From an uncultured Erythrobacter sp. (lineage in GTDB: Bacteria; Pseudomonadota; Alphaproteobacteria; Sphingomonadales; Sphingomonadaceae), in NCBI RefSeq assembly GCF_947492365.1, contig NZ_CANLMB010000001.1, positions 682,001 to 746,000 on the forward strand: DNA of 64,000 nt. Direction: 5' to 3'. Shown one piece after another: positions 1 to 8,439 of the stretch (positions within the stretch are counted from its first letter, which is position 1; the number at the start of each line of letters is the position of its first letter). A program made the position numbers and the translations under genes. The notes under the pieces are model-generated. The model saw only the letters and a program-made list of their open reading frames with translations, did no database searches and was not told the origin of the DNA.

Positions 1-226
1 AATATGGACAGTCTTCATTTTGTTTGTTTTCCTCAGGTGCCGCTCATACTCGCATGCCAGTGGATTAGCCATTCGGTTAACTATAACAACGCCTACAGGA
101 TACATGATTTTTCATGAGTGCCGAGCGGCACTTGTCCCGCTGGGGCCAAGCGGCTATTGGCGCGGCTTGATTTTGGCCGCGTTAGACACCCTCGCGCGCC
201 ACCTACTCACAGAAAGCACATCTGCC
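1..226. other. Leader region upstream of efp
   Basis: No gene is supported here. An open frame extends upstream of efp to about position 20, but its residues do not resemble EF-P and the codons do not look coding. Two short hairpins are visible: GTGCCG-AG-CGGCAC at 118-131 and CGCGGC...GCCGCG at 161-181. They lie 45 to 110 bases before the efp start and could fold in its 5' leader. No convincing promoter was identified. Confidence 0.5.
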
Positions 227-790
227 ATGAAGATCAGCGGCGTCGATATTCGCCCCGGCAATATCATCGAATACGAAAAAGGCATCTGGAAGGTCGCCAA
301 GATCCAGCACACCCAGCCGGGCAAGGGCGGGGCCTATATGCAGGTCGAAATGAAGAACCTGCAGGACGGGCGCAAAACCAATGTCCGCTTCCGCAGCGCC
401 GACACGGTTGAGAAAGTGCGCCTCGACACGCAGGAATACCAGTTCCTCTATGAAGACGGCGAGATGCTCGTGTTCATGGACACGAACACCTACGAGCAGA
501 TCAACCTGCCGAGCGACCTGTTGGGTGATGCGCGTGCCTTCCTGCAGGACGGCATGTCGGTTCAGCTGGAGCTGTGGGAGGAAAAGCCGATCAGCGTCCA
601 GCTGCCGCAGCAGATCGAAGCCGAAATCGTCGAAGCCGACGCGGTGGTGAAGGGGCAGACGGCTTCTTCCAGCTACAAGCCCGCCGTGCTCGACAATGGT
701 GTGCGCATCATGGTCCCCCCGCATATCGAAAGCGGCACTCGGATCATCGTGGACGTCTACGAACAATCTTACGTCGGGAAGGCGAGCTAA
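227..790 (+). CDS. efp: Translation elongation factor P
   Basis: EF-P binds the ribosome between the P and E sites and relieves stalling at polyproline stretches. From the ATG at 227 the product is 187 residues, the usual length. The N-terminal KOW-like domain carries the loop [15 protein letters not shown] with the conserved lysine at position 33, the site that is modified in many bacteria; the two OB domains follow, ending [13 protein letters not shown]. The frame is open further upstream, but the family length and the typical start [12 protein letters not shown] fix this start. The next gene starts 6 bases downstream, so the two are probably co-transcribed. Confidence 0.96.
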   Translation: MKISGVDIRPGNIIEYEKGIWKVAKIQHTQPGKGGAYMQVEMKNLQDGRKTNVRFRSADTVEKVRLDTQEYQFLYEDGEMLVFMDTNTYEQINLPSDLLGDARAFLQDGMSVQLELWEEKPISVQLPQQIEAEIVEADAVVKGQTASSSYKPAVLDNGVRIMVPPHIESGTRIIVDVYEQSYVGKAS

Positions 791-796
791 GCTCCC

Positions 797-1615
797 ATGA
801 GCATGTTTTCAGGCCTGATCCGCGTGATGGAACGCGCCGCGCGCAAAGCGGGCAACCGTTTGCGGCGTGACTTTGGCGAAGTCGAACATTTGCAAGTGAG
901 CCGCAAAGGCCCAGCCGATTTCGTCTCCAAAGCCGATATGCGCGCCGAGCGCACGCTCTATGACGAGCTGCTCGTCGCGCGACCCGGCTGGGGCTTTGTC
1001 CTCGAAGAAGCTGGCATAATCGAAGGTGATCCGGACAAGCCGCGCTGGATTATCGACCCGCTCGACGGCACCTCCAACTTCCTTCACGGCATCCCGCATT
1101 TTGCGATCAGCATCGCGGTGCAAGAACCGCGTCTGGATGGAAAAGGCTGGGGTGATGTGACGGCTGCGGTGATCTACAACCCTGTGTCGGACGAGACATA
1201 TTGGGCCGAGAAAACGCGCGGCGCGTGGCTTCAGGATGCGCGCCTTCGCGTTTCGGCCCGTCGCGGGCTCTCCGACGCGTTGATCGCGACCGGCATTCCG
1301 TTTCAGGGCCATGGCGACTTTGCCGAATGGAGCCGCATTTACGGCGCCGTCGGGCCGGAAGTTGCCGGCATCCGCCGCTTTGGTGCTGCTTCGCTCGACA
1401 TGGCCTATGTCGCGCAAGGGCGCTTTGACGGTTTCTGGGAAAGCGGCCTCAACGATTGGGACACGGCGGCAGGCTGTTTGCTTATCCGTGAGGCAGGCGG
1501 TTTTGTTAGCGACTTCCGCGGCCGGTCAAACCCGATCCATTCCGCGCAAGTGCTGGCCGCAAACGACGTGCTGCACTCGAAATTGCACAAGATCCTCGCC
1601 AACAGCTTGAAGTAA
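797..1615 (+). CDS. suhB: Inositol monophosphatase family protein
   Basis: A 272-residue metal-dependent phosphatase of the IMPase/SuhB family, which hydrolyses inositol-1-phosphate or related sugar phosphates. The metal-binding motif DPLDGTSNF is present, preceded by the EEAG acidic motif, and the C-terminal WDTAAGCLLIREAGG motif is intact, so an active enzyme is expected. It lies 6 bases downstream of efp, a neighbourhood I recognise from alphaproteobacteria. Some SuhB proteins also act in rRNA antitermination; nothing here separates that role from a purely metabolic one. Confidence 0.9.
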   Translation: MSMFSGLIRVMERAARKAGNRLRRDFGEVEHLQVSRKGPADFVSKADMRAERTLYDELLVARPGWGFVLEEAGIIEGDPDKPRWIIDPLDGTSNFLHGIPHFAISIAVQEPRLDGKGWGDVTAAVIYNPVSDETYWAEKTRGAWLQDARLRVSARRGLSDALIATGIPFQGHGDFAEWSRIYGAVGPEVAGIRRFGAASLDMAYVAQGRFDGFWESGLNDWDTAAGCLLIREAGGFVSDFRGRSNPIHSAQVLAANDVLHSKLHKILANSLK

Positions 1616-1657
1616 AGGACGCGCGGCGCTAACAGCCGCGCTTCCCACTAGAGGCGT

Positions 1658-1742
1658 GCCCCTGTGGTGGAATTGGTAGACGCGCTCGACTCAAAATCGA
1701 GTTCCTAACGGAGTGCCCGTTCGAGTCGGGCCAGGGGCACCA
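1658..1742 (+). tRNA. tRNA-Leu (anticodon CAA)
   Basis: An 85-nt class II tRNA. The acceptor GCCCCTG pairs with CAGGGGC, the anticodon stem CTCGA/TCGAG encloses the loop CTCAAAA (anticodon CAA, reading UUG), there is a long variable arm, the T loop is TTCGAGT, and CCA is encoded at the 3' end. Confidence 0.96.
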
Positions 1743-1781
1743 TTTTCCCGGTTTGACGAAGACGCCGCAAAGGTGGTTGCG

Positions 1782-2831
1782 CTAGCCGACATCGATCCTC
1801 AGCTTGATCACATCGTCCTCGCGGCTGTCGAACAGGCGGTAGGCTTCTGCGCCTTCGCTGAGTTTGAAGTCGTGGCTAAACAATCCTGCCGCCTTGATCC
1901 GCCCGCTTTGGATCAGGGGGACGAGATGCGGCCACATATTCTGCACGTCGCAAATCCCGCCGCGCACGGTGACGTTCTTGAACATGATGAGTGGCAGCGG
2001 CAGCGCGTCGTCGGGCTCCGGAATGCCGATGAAACTCGCGTTGCCGCGCTTGCCGACGAGTGGGAGCACCGAGTTGATCGCGCCTTTCGCGCCTGAGGCT
2101 TCGAACACCGATTGCACACCTGCGCCGCCGGTGGCTTCGAGGATCTGCGCCTTCAGATCGGGTCCGGGCACAAAGACCTCCGCACCCAAAGCCTGAGCCA
2201 TCTTGCGCCGTGATACGACCGGATCGATTGCAAAGACCCGCGCTGCGCCGAGGGCAAAGGCCAGCTCGACCCCGATAATGCCGATAGGGCCAAGGCCGAT
2301 TACCGCCACCGTTCCGCCCGGTTGCGGTTCGGCGCGGGTGAGGCCGAAATAGGCGGTCGCCATGCCGTCGGTGAGCAAGAGCGCCTGTTCGTCGGTCAGC
2401 CCCTCCCGTGACATCAGCGTCGCATCGGCGTTGGGCACGTTGACGAATTCTGCCTGACCGCCCTCCAGCGTTGGTCCAATGCCGAATGCGGTGCTTTTCG
2501 AGCAGCTTCGGGGCTTCCCAGTGAGGCAGGCTGCGCAGGTCCCGCACCCTGTGCCGCCCGCTGACAGCACCTTGTCACCGACTTTGAAGGTGTGAACCTC
2601 GCCTCCCGTTTCGACCACTTCGCCGATAAATTCGTGCCCGCAGCAAAAGCCTGGTGCGTCAGCGGAGTATTCGCGCTTACCGATATGCGCGCCGTGATAC
2701 ATGTGCAGATCGCTGCCGCAGATCGAGCAGCTTTCCACCTTGAGGATAGCGCTGTTGGCACTGCGCAATTCCGGGTCGGCGTAGCTCTCATAGCGAATGT
2801 CGCGCGGCCCGTTGAATACCAGTGCTTTCAT
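1782..2831 (-). CDS. Zinc-dependent alcohol dehydrogenase family protein
   Basis: A 349-residue medium-chain dehydrogenase/reductase. The N-terminal GroES-like domain has the catalytic zinc segment CSICGSDLHMYHG and the structural zinc loop with four cysteines (GTGCGTCAACLTGKPRSC). The Rossmann domain has AVIGLGPIGIIGVELA, a GxGxxG nucleotide-binding loop. The start MKALVFNG is chosen because GGAGAGG lies about 7 bases upstream and the family begins this way; an in-frame extension to 2888 looks spurious. The substrate cannot be told from sequence; threonine/sorbitol dehydrogenase-like or formaldehyde dehydrogenase-like enzymes share this architecture. It diverges from the permease at 2950. 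Confidence 0.9.
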   Translation of the reverse strand: MKALVFNGPRDIRYESYADPELRSANSAILKVESCSICGSDLHMYHGAHIGKREYSADAPGFCCGHEFIGEVVETGGEVHTFKVGDKVLSAGGTGCGTCAACLTGKPRSCSKSTAFGIGPTLEGGQAEFVNVPNADATLMSREGLTDEQALLLTDGMATAYFGLTRAEPQPGGTVAVIGLGPIGIIGVELAFALGAARVFAIDPVVSRRKMAQALGAEVFVPGPDLKAQILEATGGAGVQSVFEASGAKGAINSVLPLVGKRGNASFIGIPEPDDALPLPLIMFKNVTVRGGICDVQNMWPHLVPLIQSGRIKAAGLFSHDFKLSEGAEAYRLFDSREDDVIKLRIDVG

Positions 2832-2949
2832 TGCATTTCCTCTCCAAAGAATGGCTTGCACCATTGCTGCCGGAGTCGCGCACGGCAAGCGACAACATCA
2901 AAACGCTTGCAATGAGACGCGCGAATTGGGAGATCGCTGTCAGACGATC

Positions 2950-4779
2950 ATGATCGACCTTCCATCCTATCACGCCATCGCGGCAATGGTCCTTACGATC
3001 CTGATGTTTGTCGGCTTTGTGCGCGGGCGGATGTCGATCGAGATTGTGTCACTGCTGACCATCGCGGTGATTGCGGTTGGTCTCTATTTCTTCCCGATCC
3101 AGAAGATCGACCCCGCGACCGGCCTGATGGTCGAGGCGAGTCCGACTGACGGCCTCGCGCTCGCCTTTGGAGGTTTCGGTCACTACGCGCTCATCACAAT
3201 TTGCGCGCTGATGATTATGGGGAGGGGGCTGGTCGTGACTGGCGCGCTGGAGCCGGCGGCGCGCATCCTTGAGCGGATGTTCAAGTTCAATCTGCAACTT
3301 GGGCTGCTGGTGTCGCTGCTGATCGCGCTGGTGCTGTCGATGTTCGTCAACAACACGCCGGTTCTGGTGCTGATGATCCCGATCTTTGCGGCTTTGGCTT
3401 CGCGCGGGGCGATGGCGACCTCGAAGACGCTGATGCCGCTCAACGCCGCTTCGTTGATCGGCGGGCTGGCAACCACGATCGGCACATCGACTAATATCCT
3501 CGTAGTCAGCATCGCGGTGGACCTTGGGATGCGCGAGATCGGCGTGTTCGACTTTACACCGATTGTGCTGCTCGCGGCGCTGGTTGCGCTGCCCTATATG
3601 TGGCTGGTCATGCCGCGTCTGCTCAATGACAATCGGGCAGAGACGCAGGCGACCGAGCGCATGTTCCACACAAGGCTGCGCGTCGGCAGCCAGTCGTTCC
3701 TCGCGGGCAAGGAACTGTCCAGCTTGCAGGAACAGCTGCCCAAGGGGATTACGTTCCATAACGCGCCCGCTGGCCCGCTCCAGCCGCAGCAACGCCTGCA
3801 CATTTCGGGCAGTCACGAAGCGCTGGAAGACGCCACCCGCGAGTTAAAGGGTGAGTTGGCTCCAAGCTGGGTGCTCGACCGGATCAAGCGCACGTCCTCG
3901 GCGCGCAGCGAAGATGTGATGGTGGTGGAGATGACCGTCACAGCGGATTCGCGCCTCATCACCCGGACATTGCCATCCTCCGGGATTGCAGACCTCTACA
4001 GCGTCGCGGTGCTCGGCATCCACCGGCCCAACCGGCTGATGGGAGAGAAGAACCAGTATTCGGACGGCGGCGACCTTCGCATGAAGGAAGGCGACGTGCT
4101 GCTCGTTATGGGCCTGTATGACGATCTGCAAAGCTTTGCCCGTGCAGACTCGCTGCTGATGCTCGAAGGCGCGCGCGAGCTTCCTCGCCGGTCCAAAGCT
4201 TTGCTCTCTGCGGCGATCATGGGCTTTTCCGTTTTCACCGCAGCTATCGGCCTGTTCCCGATCGCCATCTCGGCGCTGGCCGGGGCGATCCTGATGTTCG
4301 TGACCGGCTGCGTAAAGTTTGACCGGGTGGGCAGGGCGCTCTCTGGCCAAGTCATCGTGCTGGTCGCAGCGAGTATTGCGATCGGGCGGGTGATTGACGA
4401 GAGCGGCGCGGCTGCGTGGTTGGGTGAGGCTTTGTCGCTGGGGCTTGCCTATTTGCCGCCAGCTTTGGTGATCGCGGCGATCATGGCCTTTGTCACGGTC
4501 ATCACAAACTTCGCCTCCAACGCGACCGCCGCGACCGTGGGCACGCCGATTGCCTTCAGCATCGCGGCGCAGCTGGGCATTCCGGCCGAGCCGCTGGTGC
4601 TGGCGGTGCTGTTCGGCTGCAACCTCTGCTACGCCACCCCGATTGCTTACCAGACCAACATGCTGATCATGGCAGAGGGTAAATACGAATTTGCCGATTA
4701 TATCCGCACCGGCGTGCCGCTGGTGGTGCTGATGGTGATGACTTTGTCGGTGCTGCTGGTGATGTTCTACGGATTGTAG
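2950..4779 (+). CDS. SLC13-family permease with paired RCK-C domains
   Basis: A 609-residue inner-membrane transporter of the divalent anion:sodium symporter / CitT-ArsB superfamily. The N-terminal half is hydrophobic, with the conserved stretches MSMFVNNTPVLVLMIPI and AASLIGGLATTIGTSTNILV typical of the family. The middle, about residues 230-400, is soluble and resembles two TrkA-C (RCK-C) regulatory domains. A second hydrophobic half contains FVTVITNFASNATAATVGTPIAFS. The ATG at 2950 is preferred over an upstream open frame because it begins the first membrane helix. The substrate (sulfate, dicarboxylate or other anion) is not determinable. Confidence 0.88.
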   Translation: MIDLPSYHAIAAMVLTILMFVGFVRGRMSIEIVSLLTIAVIAVGLYFFPIQKIDPATGLMVEASPTDGLALAFGGFGHYALITICALMIMGRGLVVTGALEPAARILERMFKFNLQLGLLVSLLIALVLSMFVNNTPVLVLMIPIFAALASRGAMATSKTLMPLNAASLIGGLATTIGTSTNILVVSIAVDLGMREIGVFDFTPIVLLAALVALPYMWLVMPRLLNDNRAETQATERMFHTRLRVGSQSFLAGKELSSLQEQLPKGITFHNAPAGPLQPQQRLHISGSHEALEDATRELKGELAPSWVLDRIKRTSSARSEDVMVVEMTVTADSRLITRTLPSSGIADLYSVAVLGIHRPNRLMGEKNQYSDGGDLRMKEGDVLLVMGLYDDLQSFARADSLLMLEGARELPRRSKALLSAAIMGFSVFTAAIGLFPIAISALAGAILMFVTGCVKFDRVGRALSGQVIVLVAASIAIGRVIDESGAAAWLGEALSLGLAYLPPALVIAAIMAFVTVITNFASNATAATVGTPIAFSIAAQLGIPAEPLVLAVLFGCNLCYATPIAYQTNMLIMAEGKYEFADYIRTGVPLVVLMVMTLSVLLVMFYGL

Positions 4780-4895
4780 CCGGTTTCCTACATGCGCTGA
4801 TCATGCGATGGTCGGGTCATGATGATGGATGTCGTTCAATCTCATAAAGTTAAGGGCGTGATCGGGGCCGGATTGGGCGGCAGGAATTTTGCTTC

Positions 4896-4920
4896 AGGAC
4901 CGTGTAACATCCGGTCCATG
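4896..4920 (+). promoter_or_regulatory. 25-bp dyad, copy 1 (upstream of M20 amidohydrolase)
   Basis: An inverted repeat with arms GGACCG and CGGTCC around a 9-base centre TGTAACATC, followed by ATG. It ends 27 bases before the start of the amidohydrolase at 4948. The same 25 bases, with one mismatch, occur in the same orientation upstream of a second amidohydrolase gene at 40319-40343 (minus strand). Conservation between two unrelated loci points to an operator; the regulator is unknown. Confidence 0.65.
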
Positions 4921-4947
4921 TTAGAGTGTATCATGAGGGGAAACAGG

Positions 4948-6312
4948 ATGCGTAAGGGTGTATGGGCGGCGGGCGCCGCGCTGGTGTTGGTGATGGGCGG
5001 AGCGGCGGCATCGCCCGCTTTGGCCGAGGCTCACAGCGAGGCCGGAGATGACGGCCTGCGCGCTGCGGTAATGGAAGACATGCCCGGCCTGATCGAGCTT
5101 TACCAGGATCTCCACGCCAACCCCGAACTGAGCTTTCAGGAGTTCGAGACCGCCGCCAAACTGGCAGAGCGGGCTAGGGCGCTCGGCTTTGAAGTGACCG
5201 AAGGCGTTGGCCAGACCGGCGTTGTTGCTGTGATGCGCAATGGTGAGGGGCCGACCGTAATGCTGCGTGCCGACATGGACGGCTTGCCGGTGATCGAGCA
5301 GACGGGCCTGCCCTATGCCTCCACCCGCACCGCGATCCCCGCAACCGGCGTTGAGACAGGCGTGATGCATGCGTGCGGGCACGACACGCACATGGCCGCT
5401 TGGATCGGCGCGGCTCAGCTGCTGGCGGAGCGGCGGGACCAGTGGTCGGGCACGCTGGTGATGATCCTTCAGCCTGCCGAGGAGATCGGCGAGGGCGCGC
5501 TCGCGATGCTAGAGGATGGGCTGTATGAGCGTTTCCCCAAGCCGGACTACGTGCTCGCCTTCCACGATGCAGCGGGCGCTCCGGCGGGCTTCATCGGCTA
5601 CTCACCCGGCTTCGCGCTTGCCAATGTCGATAGCGTCGATGTGGTGATCCCCGGCATTGGCGGACACGGCGCTTACCCGCACACGACGGTCGATCCGGTG
5701 GTGATCGGGGCGAGCATCGTGATGCGTTTGCAAACGCTTGTGAGCCGCGAAATCAGCCCGCTCGATCCCGCAGTCGTGACAGTCGGCAGCTTCCGCGCCG
5801 GATCAAAGCACAACATTATCAGCGATGAAGCGCATTTGCAGATCACTGTGCGCAGCTACACCGACGAAGTGCGCGAGCACTTGCTAACCGGGATCGAGCG
5901 GATCGCTCAGGCTGAGGCACTCGCAGCGGGCATGCCTGCAGACCAATTGCCGGTGGTCACGGTGCAAGACCCGTACACGCCGTCGACCTACAACACGCCC
6001 GAGTTTACTGAGGAAGTGATGGGGCGGTTGGCGCAGCGCTTTGAAGGCCGCGTGAAGCAAACCCCCAGCGTGATGGGCGGCGAAGACTTCGGCCAGTTCT
6101 ACCGCGCTGATCCGGAGAATGTGGAATCGCTGATCTTCTGGATCGGCGGCACACCGATGGAGGACTACCTTGCCTCGGAACGCGGCGAGCTTGAGCTTCC
6201 GTCGCTCCACTCCCCCTTCTGGGCGCCCGATGCCGAAGCGGTGATCTCGACAGCGACCGAGGCGATGACCGCCGCGACGCTCGACCTGATGCCGCGGGCT
6301 GCGGGGGAATAG
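4948..6312 (+). CDS. Exported M20D-family amidohydrolase
   Basis: A 454-residue metallohydrolase of the M20D/hippurate hydrolase family (N-acyl amino acid amidohydrolases such as hippuricase and IAA-amino acid hydrolase). An N-terminal signal peptide (MRKGVWAAGAALVLVMGG, cleavage near SPALAEA) places it in the periplasm, unlike cytoplasmic relatives. Metal-ligand motifs HACGHDTHMAAW and QPAEEIGEGA are present, as is the dimerisation-domain motif GGHGAYPHTTVDPV and the late motif VMGGEDFGQF. The start at 4948 is supported by the signal peptide and by GAGGGGAAACAGG just upstream; ATGs at 4918 and 4933 are alternatives. The repeated dyad at 4896-4920 lies just upstream. Confidence 0.88.
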   Translation: MRKGVWAAGAALVLVMGGAAASPALAEAHSEAGDDGLRAAVMEDMPGLIELYQDLHANPELSFQEFETAAKLAERARALGFEVTEGVGQTGVVAVMRNGEGPTVMLRADMDGLPVIEQTGLPYASTRTAIPATGVETGVMHACGHDTHMAAWIGAAQLLAERRDQWSGTLVMILQPAEEIGEGALAMLEDGLYERFPKPDYVLAFHDAAGAPAGFIGYSPGFALANVDSVDVVIPGIGGHGAYPHTTVDPVVIGASIVMRLQTLVSREISPLDPAVVTVGSFRAGSKHNIISDEAHLQITVRSYTDEVREHLLTGIERIAQAEALAAGMPADQLPVVTVQDPYTPSTYNTPEFTEEVMGRLAQRFEGRVKQTPSVMGGEDFGQFYRADPENVESLIFWIGGTPMEDYLASERGELELPSLHSPFWAPDAEAVISTATEAMTAATLDLMPRAAGE

Positions 6313-6324
6313 GCCCTCAAACGT

Positions 6325-6395
6325 ATAACGGCCGCCGGAAACGAGCGGGAACCCGCGTCCGACGGCCGTAGTCTCCTCCCCAGGAGAACTGGTGC
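6325..6395. other. Structured intergenic element between convergent genes
   Basis: Between the amidohydrolase (+) and the 60-residue gene (-) there are nested dyads: ACGGCCG...CGGCCGT enclosing GCGGG-AA-CCCGC, and beside them GTCTCCT-CCCC-AGGAGAAC. There is no T-run on either strand, so it is not a textbook intrinsic terminator. It may be a transcript-end structure for the aceA unit or part of a small RNA. Confidence 0.4.
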
Positions 6396-6408
6396 TGAAA
6401 GCGTTATC

Positions 6409-6591
6409 CTACTTGCCGTCAGGCGCGTAGGTTCCCAGCCGATGATGCAGCGCGTTGATCTTGGCGAGCTCGTCACGATCTTCGGTGCTGCGGGCATGGC
6501 TTTCGAGCGCGCGGCGCAGCAGTTTCATGTCAGCAGTCGACAGCAGAGCGCGGGCGCGTGCTGGTTCGGGGCTAGTGGTGGTGTCGGTCAT
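6409..6591 (-). CDS. Small conserved-looking protein downstream of isocitrate lyase
   Basis: A 60-residue protein with no recognised domain. The first 15 residues are Thr/Pro/Ser-rich (MTDTTTSPEPARARA). The remainder is a charged, probably two-helix segment, with STADMKLLRRALESHARSTED followed by LAKINALHHRLGTYAPDGK. It starts about 100 bases after the aceA stop on the same strand and is preceded by GGGAAGGACAATGAA, a plausible ribosome site, so it is likely the second gene of the aceA transcript. A frame extension to 6675 looks non-coding. Function unknown. Confidence 0.6.
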   Translation of the reverse strand: MTDTTTSPEPARARALLSTADMKLLRRALESHARSTEDRDELAKINALHHRLGTYAPDGK

Positions 6592-6693
6592 TTCATTGTC
6601 CTTCCCTTGCAGGGTGGGCGGATTTGGTCCCCGCAAGGCCGGCTCGTTGACCAGCCTTGCGGGTTCCCTCTCCAACTGGTTACGGCGCCCTAA

Positions 6694-8292
6694 CTACGCA
6701 GCCGCAAACTGGTTCATCGTGTTGTCCTTGCCGCCCGCTTTCAGGGCAGCTTCACCGGCGAAGTACTCCTTGTGATCATCGCCAATGTCGGAGCCGGCCA
6801 TGTTCTGGTGCTTCACGCAGGCGATCCCCTGACGGATCTCTTCGCGCTGCACGTTCTTGACGTAGCCGAGCATCGCCTGCTCGCCGAAGTATTCGCGTGC
6901 GAGGTTATCGGTGCTGAGCGCCGCAGTGTGATAGGTCGGCAGCGTGATGAGGTGGTGGAAGATGCCAGCGCGCTTTGCAGCGTCGGACTGGAAGGTCCGG
7001 ATCTTCTCGTCTGCTTCGACGGCCAGATCGGTCGCGTCGTAGTCGACACTCATCAACCTGTCGCGGTCATAGGCGGAGACGTCCTTGCCCGCTTCGGCCC
7101 AGGCATCGAACACCTGCTGGCGGAAGTTGAGCGTCCAGTTGAAGCTGGGCGAGTTGTTGTAGACGAGCTTTGCATTCGGGATGACTTCCCGCACCCGGTC
7201 CACCATGCCGGCGATCTGCTCGACATGCGGTTTCTCGGTCTCGATCCAGAGCAGGTCGGCGCCGTGCTGGAGCGAGGTGATGCAGTCGAGCACGCAGCGG
7301 TCTTCACCCGTGCCAGCGCGGAACTGGTAGAGGTTAGACGGCAGACGCTTGGGTGCCATCAGCTTGCCATCGCGGCTGATGAAGACCTGACCGTTGGTGA
7401 TGCTGGCCGGATCGACCTCCTCGCAATCGAGGAAGGCGTTGTACTGGTCGCCCAGATCGCCTGGCTCTTTCGAGAAGGCAATCTGCTTGGTCAGGCCAGC
7501 GCCAAGCGAGTCGGTGCGGGCAACGATGATGCCGTCTTCAACGCCCATTTCGAGAAAGGCGTGACGGATTGCGCGGATCTTTTGGAGGAAGTCCTCGTGC
7601 GGAACGGTAACCTTGCCGTCCTGGTGGCCGCACTGCTTCTCGTCCGAAACCTGATTCTCGATCTGGAGCGCGCAGGCACCCGCTTCGATCATCTTCTTGG
7701 CCAGCAAATAGGTCGCCTCGGCATTGCCAAAGCCTGCGTCGATATCCGCGATGATCGGAACGACGTGGGTTTCGTAATTGTCGATCTGGTTGAGGAGGCG
7801 GTGGGTGCTGACCGCGTCACCTGCATCCTTGGCTGCGTCCAGTTCGCGGAACAGTCCGCCCAGCTCGCGCGCATCGGCTTGCTTGAGGAAGGTGTAGAGC
7901 TCCTCGATCGTGTCAGGAACGCTGGTCTTCTCGTGCATCGACTGGTCGGGCAGGGGGCCAAACTCGCTGCGCAAAGCGGCAACCATCCAGCCCGAAAGGT
8001 AGAGGTAGCGCTGCTTGGTGCTGCCGAAATGCTTCTTGATCGAGATCATCTTCTGCTGCGCGATGAAACCGTGCCAGCAGCCGAGCGACTGGGTGTAGTT
8101 GGCGGGATCGGCGTCATAGGCTTCCATATCGGCGCGCATGATCTTTGCGGTGTATTTGGCGATGTCGAGGCCGGTGGGGAAACGGTTCTGCACGGCCATA
8201 CGCGCAGTCGCTTGCGCGTCGATGGCGCTCCAGCTGGGGCCGTTGGCTTCGATGATGCTCTGCATCTGAGCGATCGTGTTTGCGTAAGTCAT
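6694..8292 (-). CDS. aceA: Isocitrate lyase (long form)
   Basis: Cleaves isocitrate to succinate and glyoxylate, the first step of the glyoxylate shunt used for growth on acetate and fatty acids. The 532-residue length is about 100 more than the E. coli enzyme and matches the long isocitrate lyases. The active-site signature EKQCGHQDGKVTVP has the catalytic Cys at about residue 221. FVIPIIADIDAGFGNAEATYLLAKKMIEAGA-like and WIETEKPHVEQIAGMV segments are further family hallmarks. The start MTYANTI is favoured by GGAGCC 5 bases upstream; a start 4 codons earlier is possible. It is divergent from the ScfR/RamB-type regulator at 8440, its likely controller. Confidence 0.95.
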   Translation of the reverse strand: MTYANTIAQMQSIIEANGPSWSAIDAQATARMAVQNRFPTGLDIAKYTAKIMRADMEAYDADPANYTQSLGCWHGFIAQQKMISIKKHFGSTKQRYLYLSGWMVAALRSEFGPLPDQSMHEKTSVPDTIEELYTFLKQADARELGGLFRELDAAKDAGDAVSTHRLLNQIDNYETHVVPIIADIDAGFGNAEATYLLAKKMIEAGACALQIENQVSDEKQCGHQDGKVTVPHEDFLQKIRAIRHAFLEMGVEDGIIVARTDSLGAGLTKQIAFSKEPGDLGDQYNAFLDCEEVDPASITNGQVFISRDGKLMAPKRLPSNLYQFRAGTGEDRCVLDCITSLQHGADLLWIETEKPHVEQIAGMVDRVREVIPNAKLVYNNSPSFNWTLNFRQQVFDAWAEAGKDVSAYDRDRLMSVDYDATDLAVEADEKIRTFQSDAAKRAGIFHHLITLPTYHTAALSTDNLAREYFGEQAMLGYVKNVQREEIRQGIACVKHQNMAGSDIGDDHKEYFAGEAALKAGGKDNTMNQFAAA

Positions 8293-8414
8293 GTTTGGCT
8301 CCAAGAGAGGGGGAGGTGATGGCCCTTTGTGCCATGTTGCAGCGCAGCGTGACAGGAAAAGTTACAGAATTTCTTGTCTGTATCCTCTGGAAAACGGTAA
8401 TTCTTGTGTAATGC

Positions 8415-8430
8415 TGTAAATATATTTACA
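8415..8430. promoter_or_regulatory. 16-bp perfect palindrome, probable operator
   Basis: TGTAAATATATTTACA is a perfect 16-bp inverted repeat in an AT-rich patch of the aceA/regulator intergenic region. It ends 9 bases before the regulator start codon at 8440, where bound protein would block its own promoter or translation start. Likely bound by the adjacent HTH protein itself or by another regulator of the glyoxylate shunt. Confidence 0.65.
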
Positions 8431-8439
8431 CGCATAGAT

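Noticed and set aside
20..226. N-terminal extension of EF-P
   Set aside because: EF-P is reliably about 187 residues and starts at MKISGVDI; the extension is not conserved-looking.
6772..8319. 515-codon open frame antisense to aceA
   Set aside because: Mirror frame of a GC-rich conserved gene; residues are low-complexity and aceA is certain.
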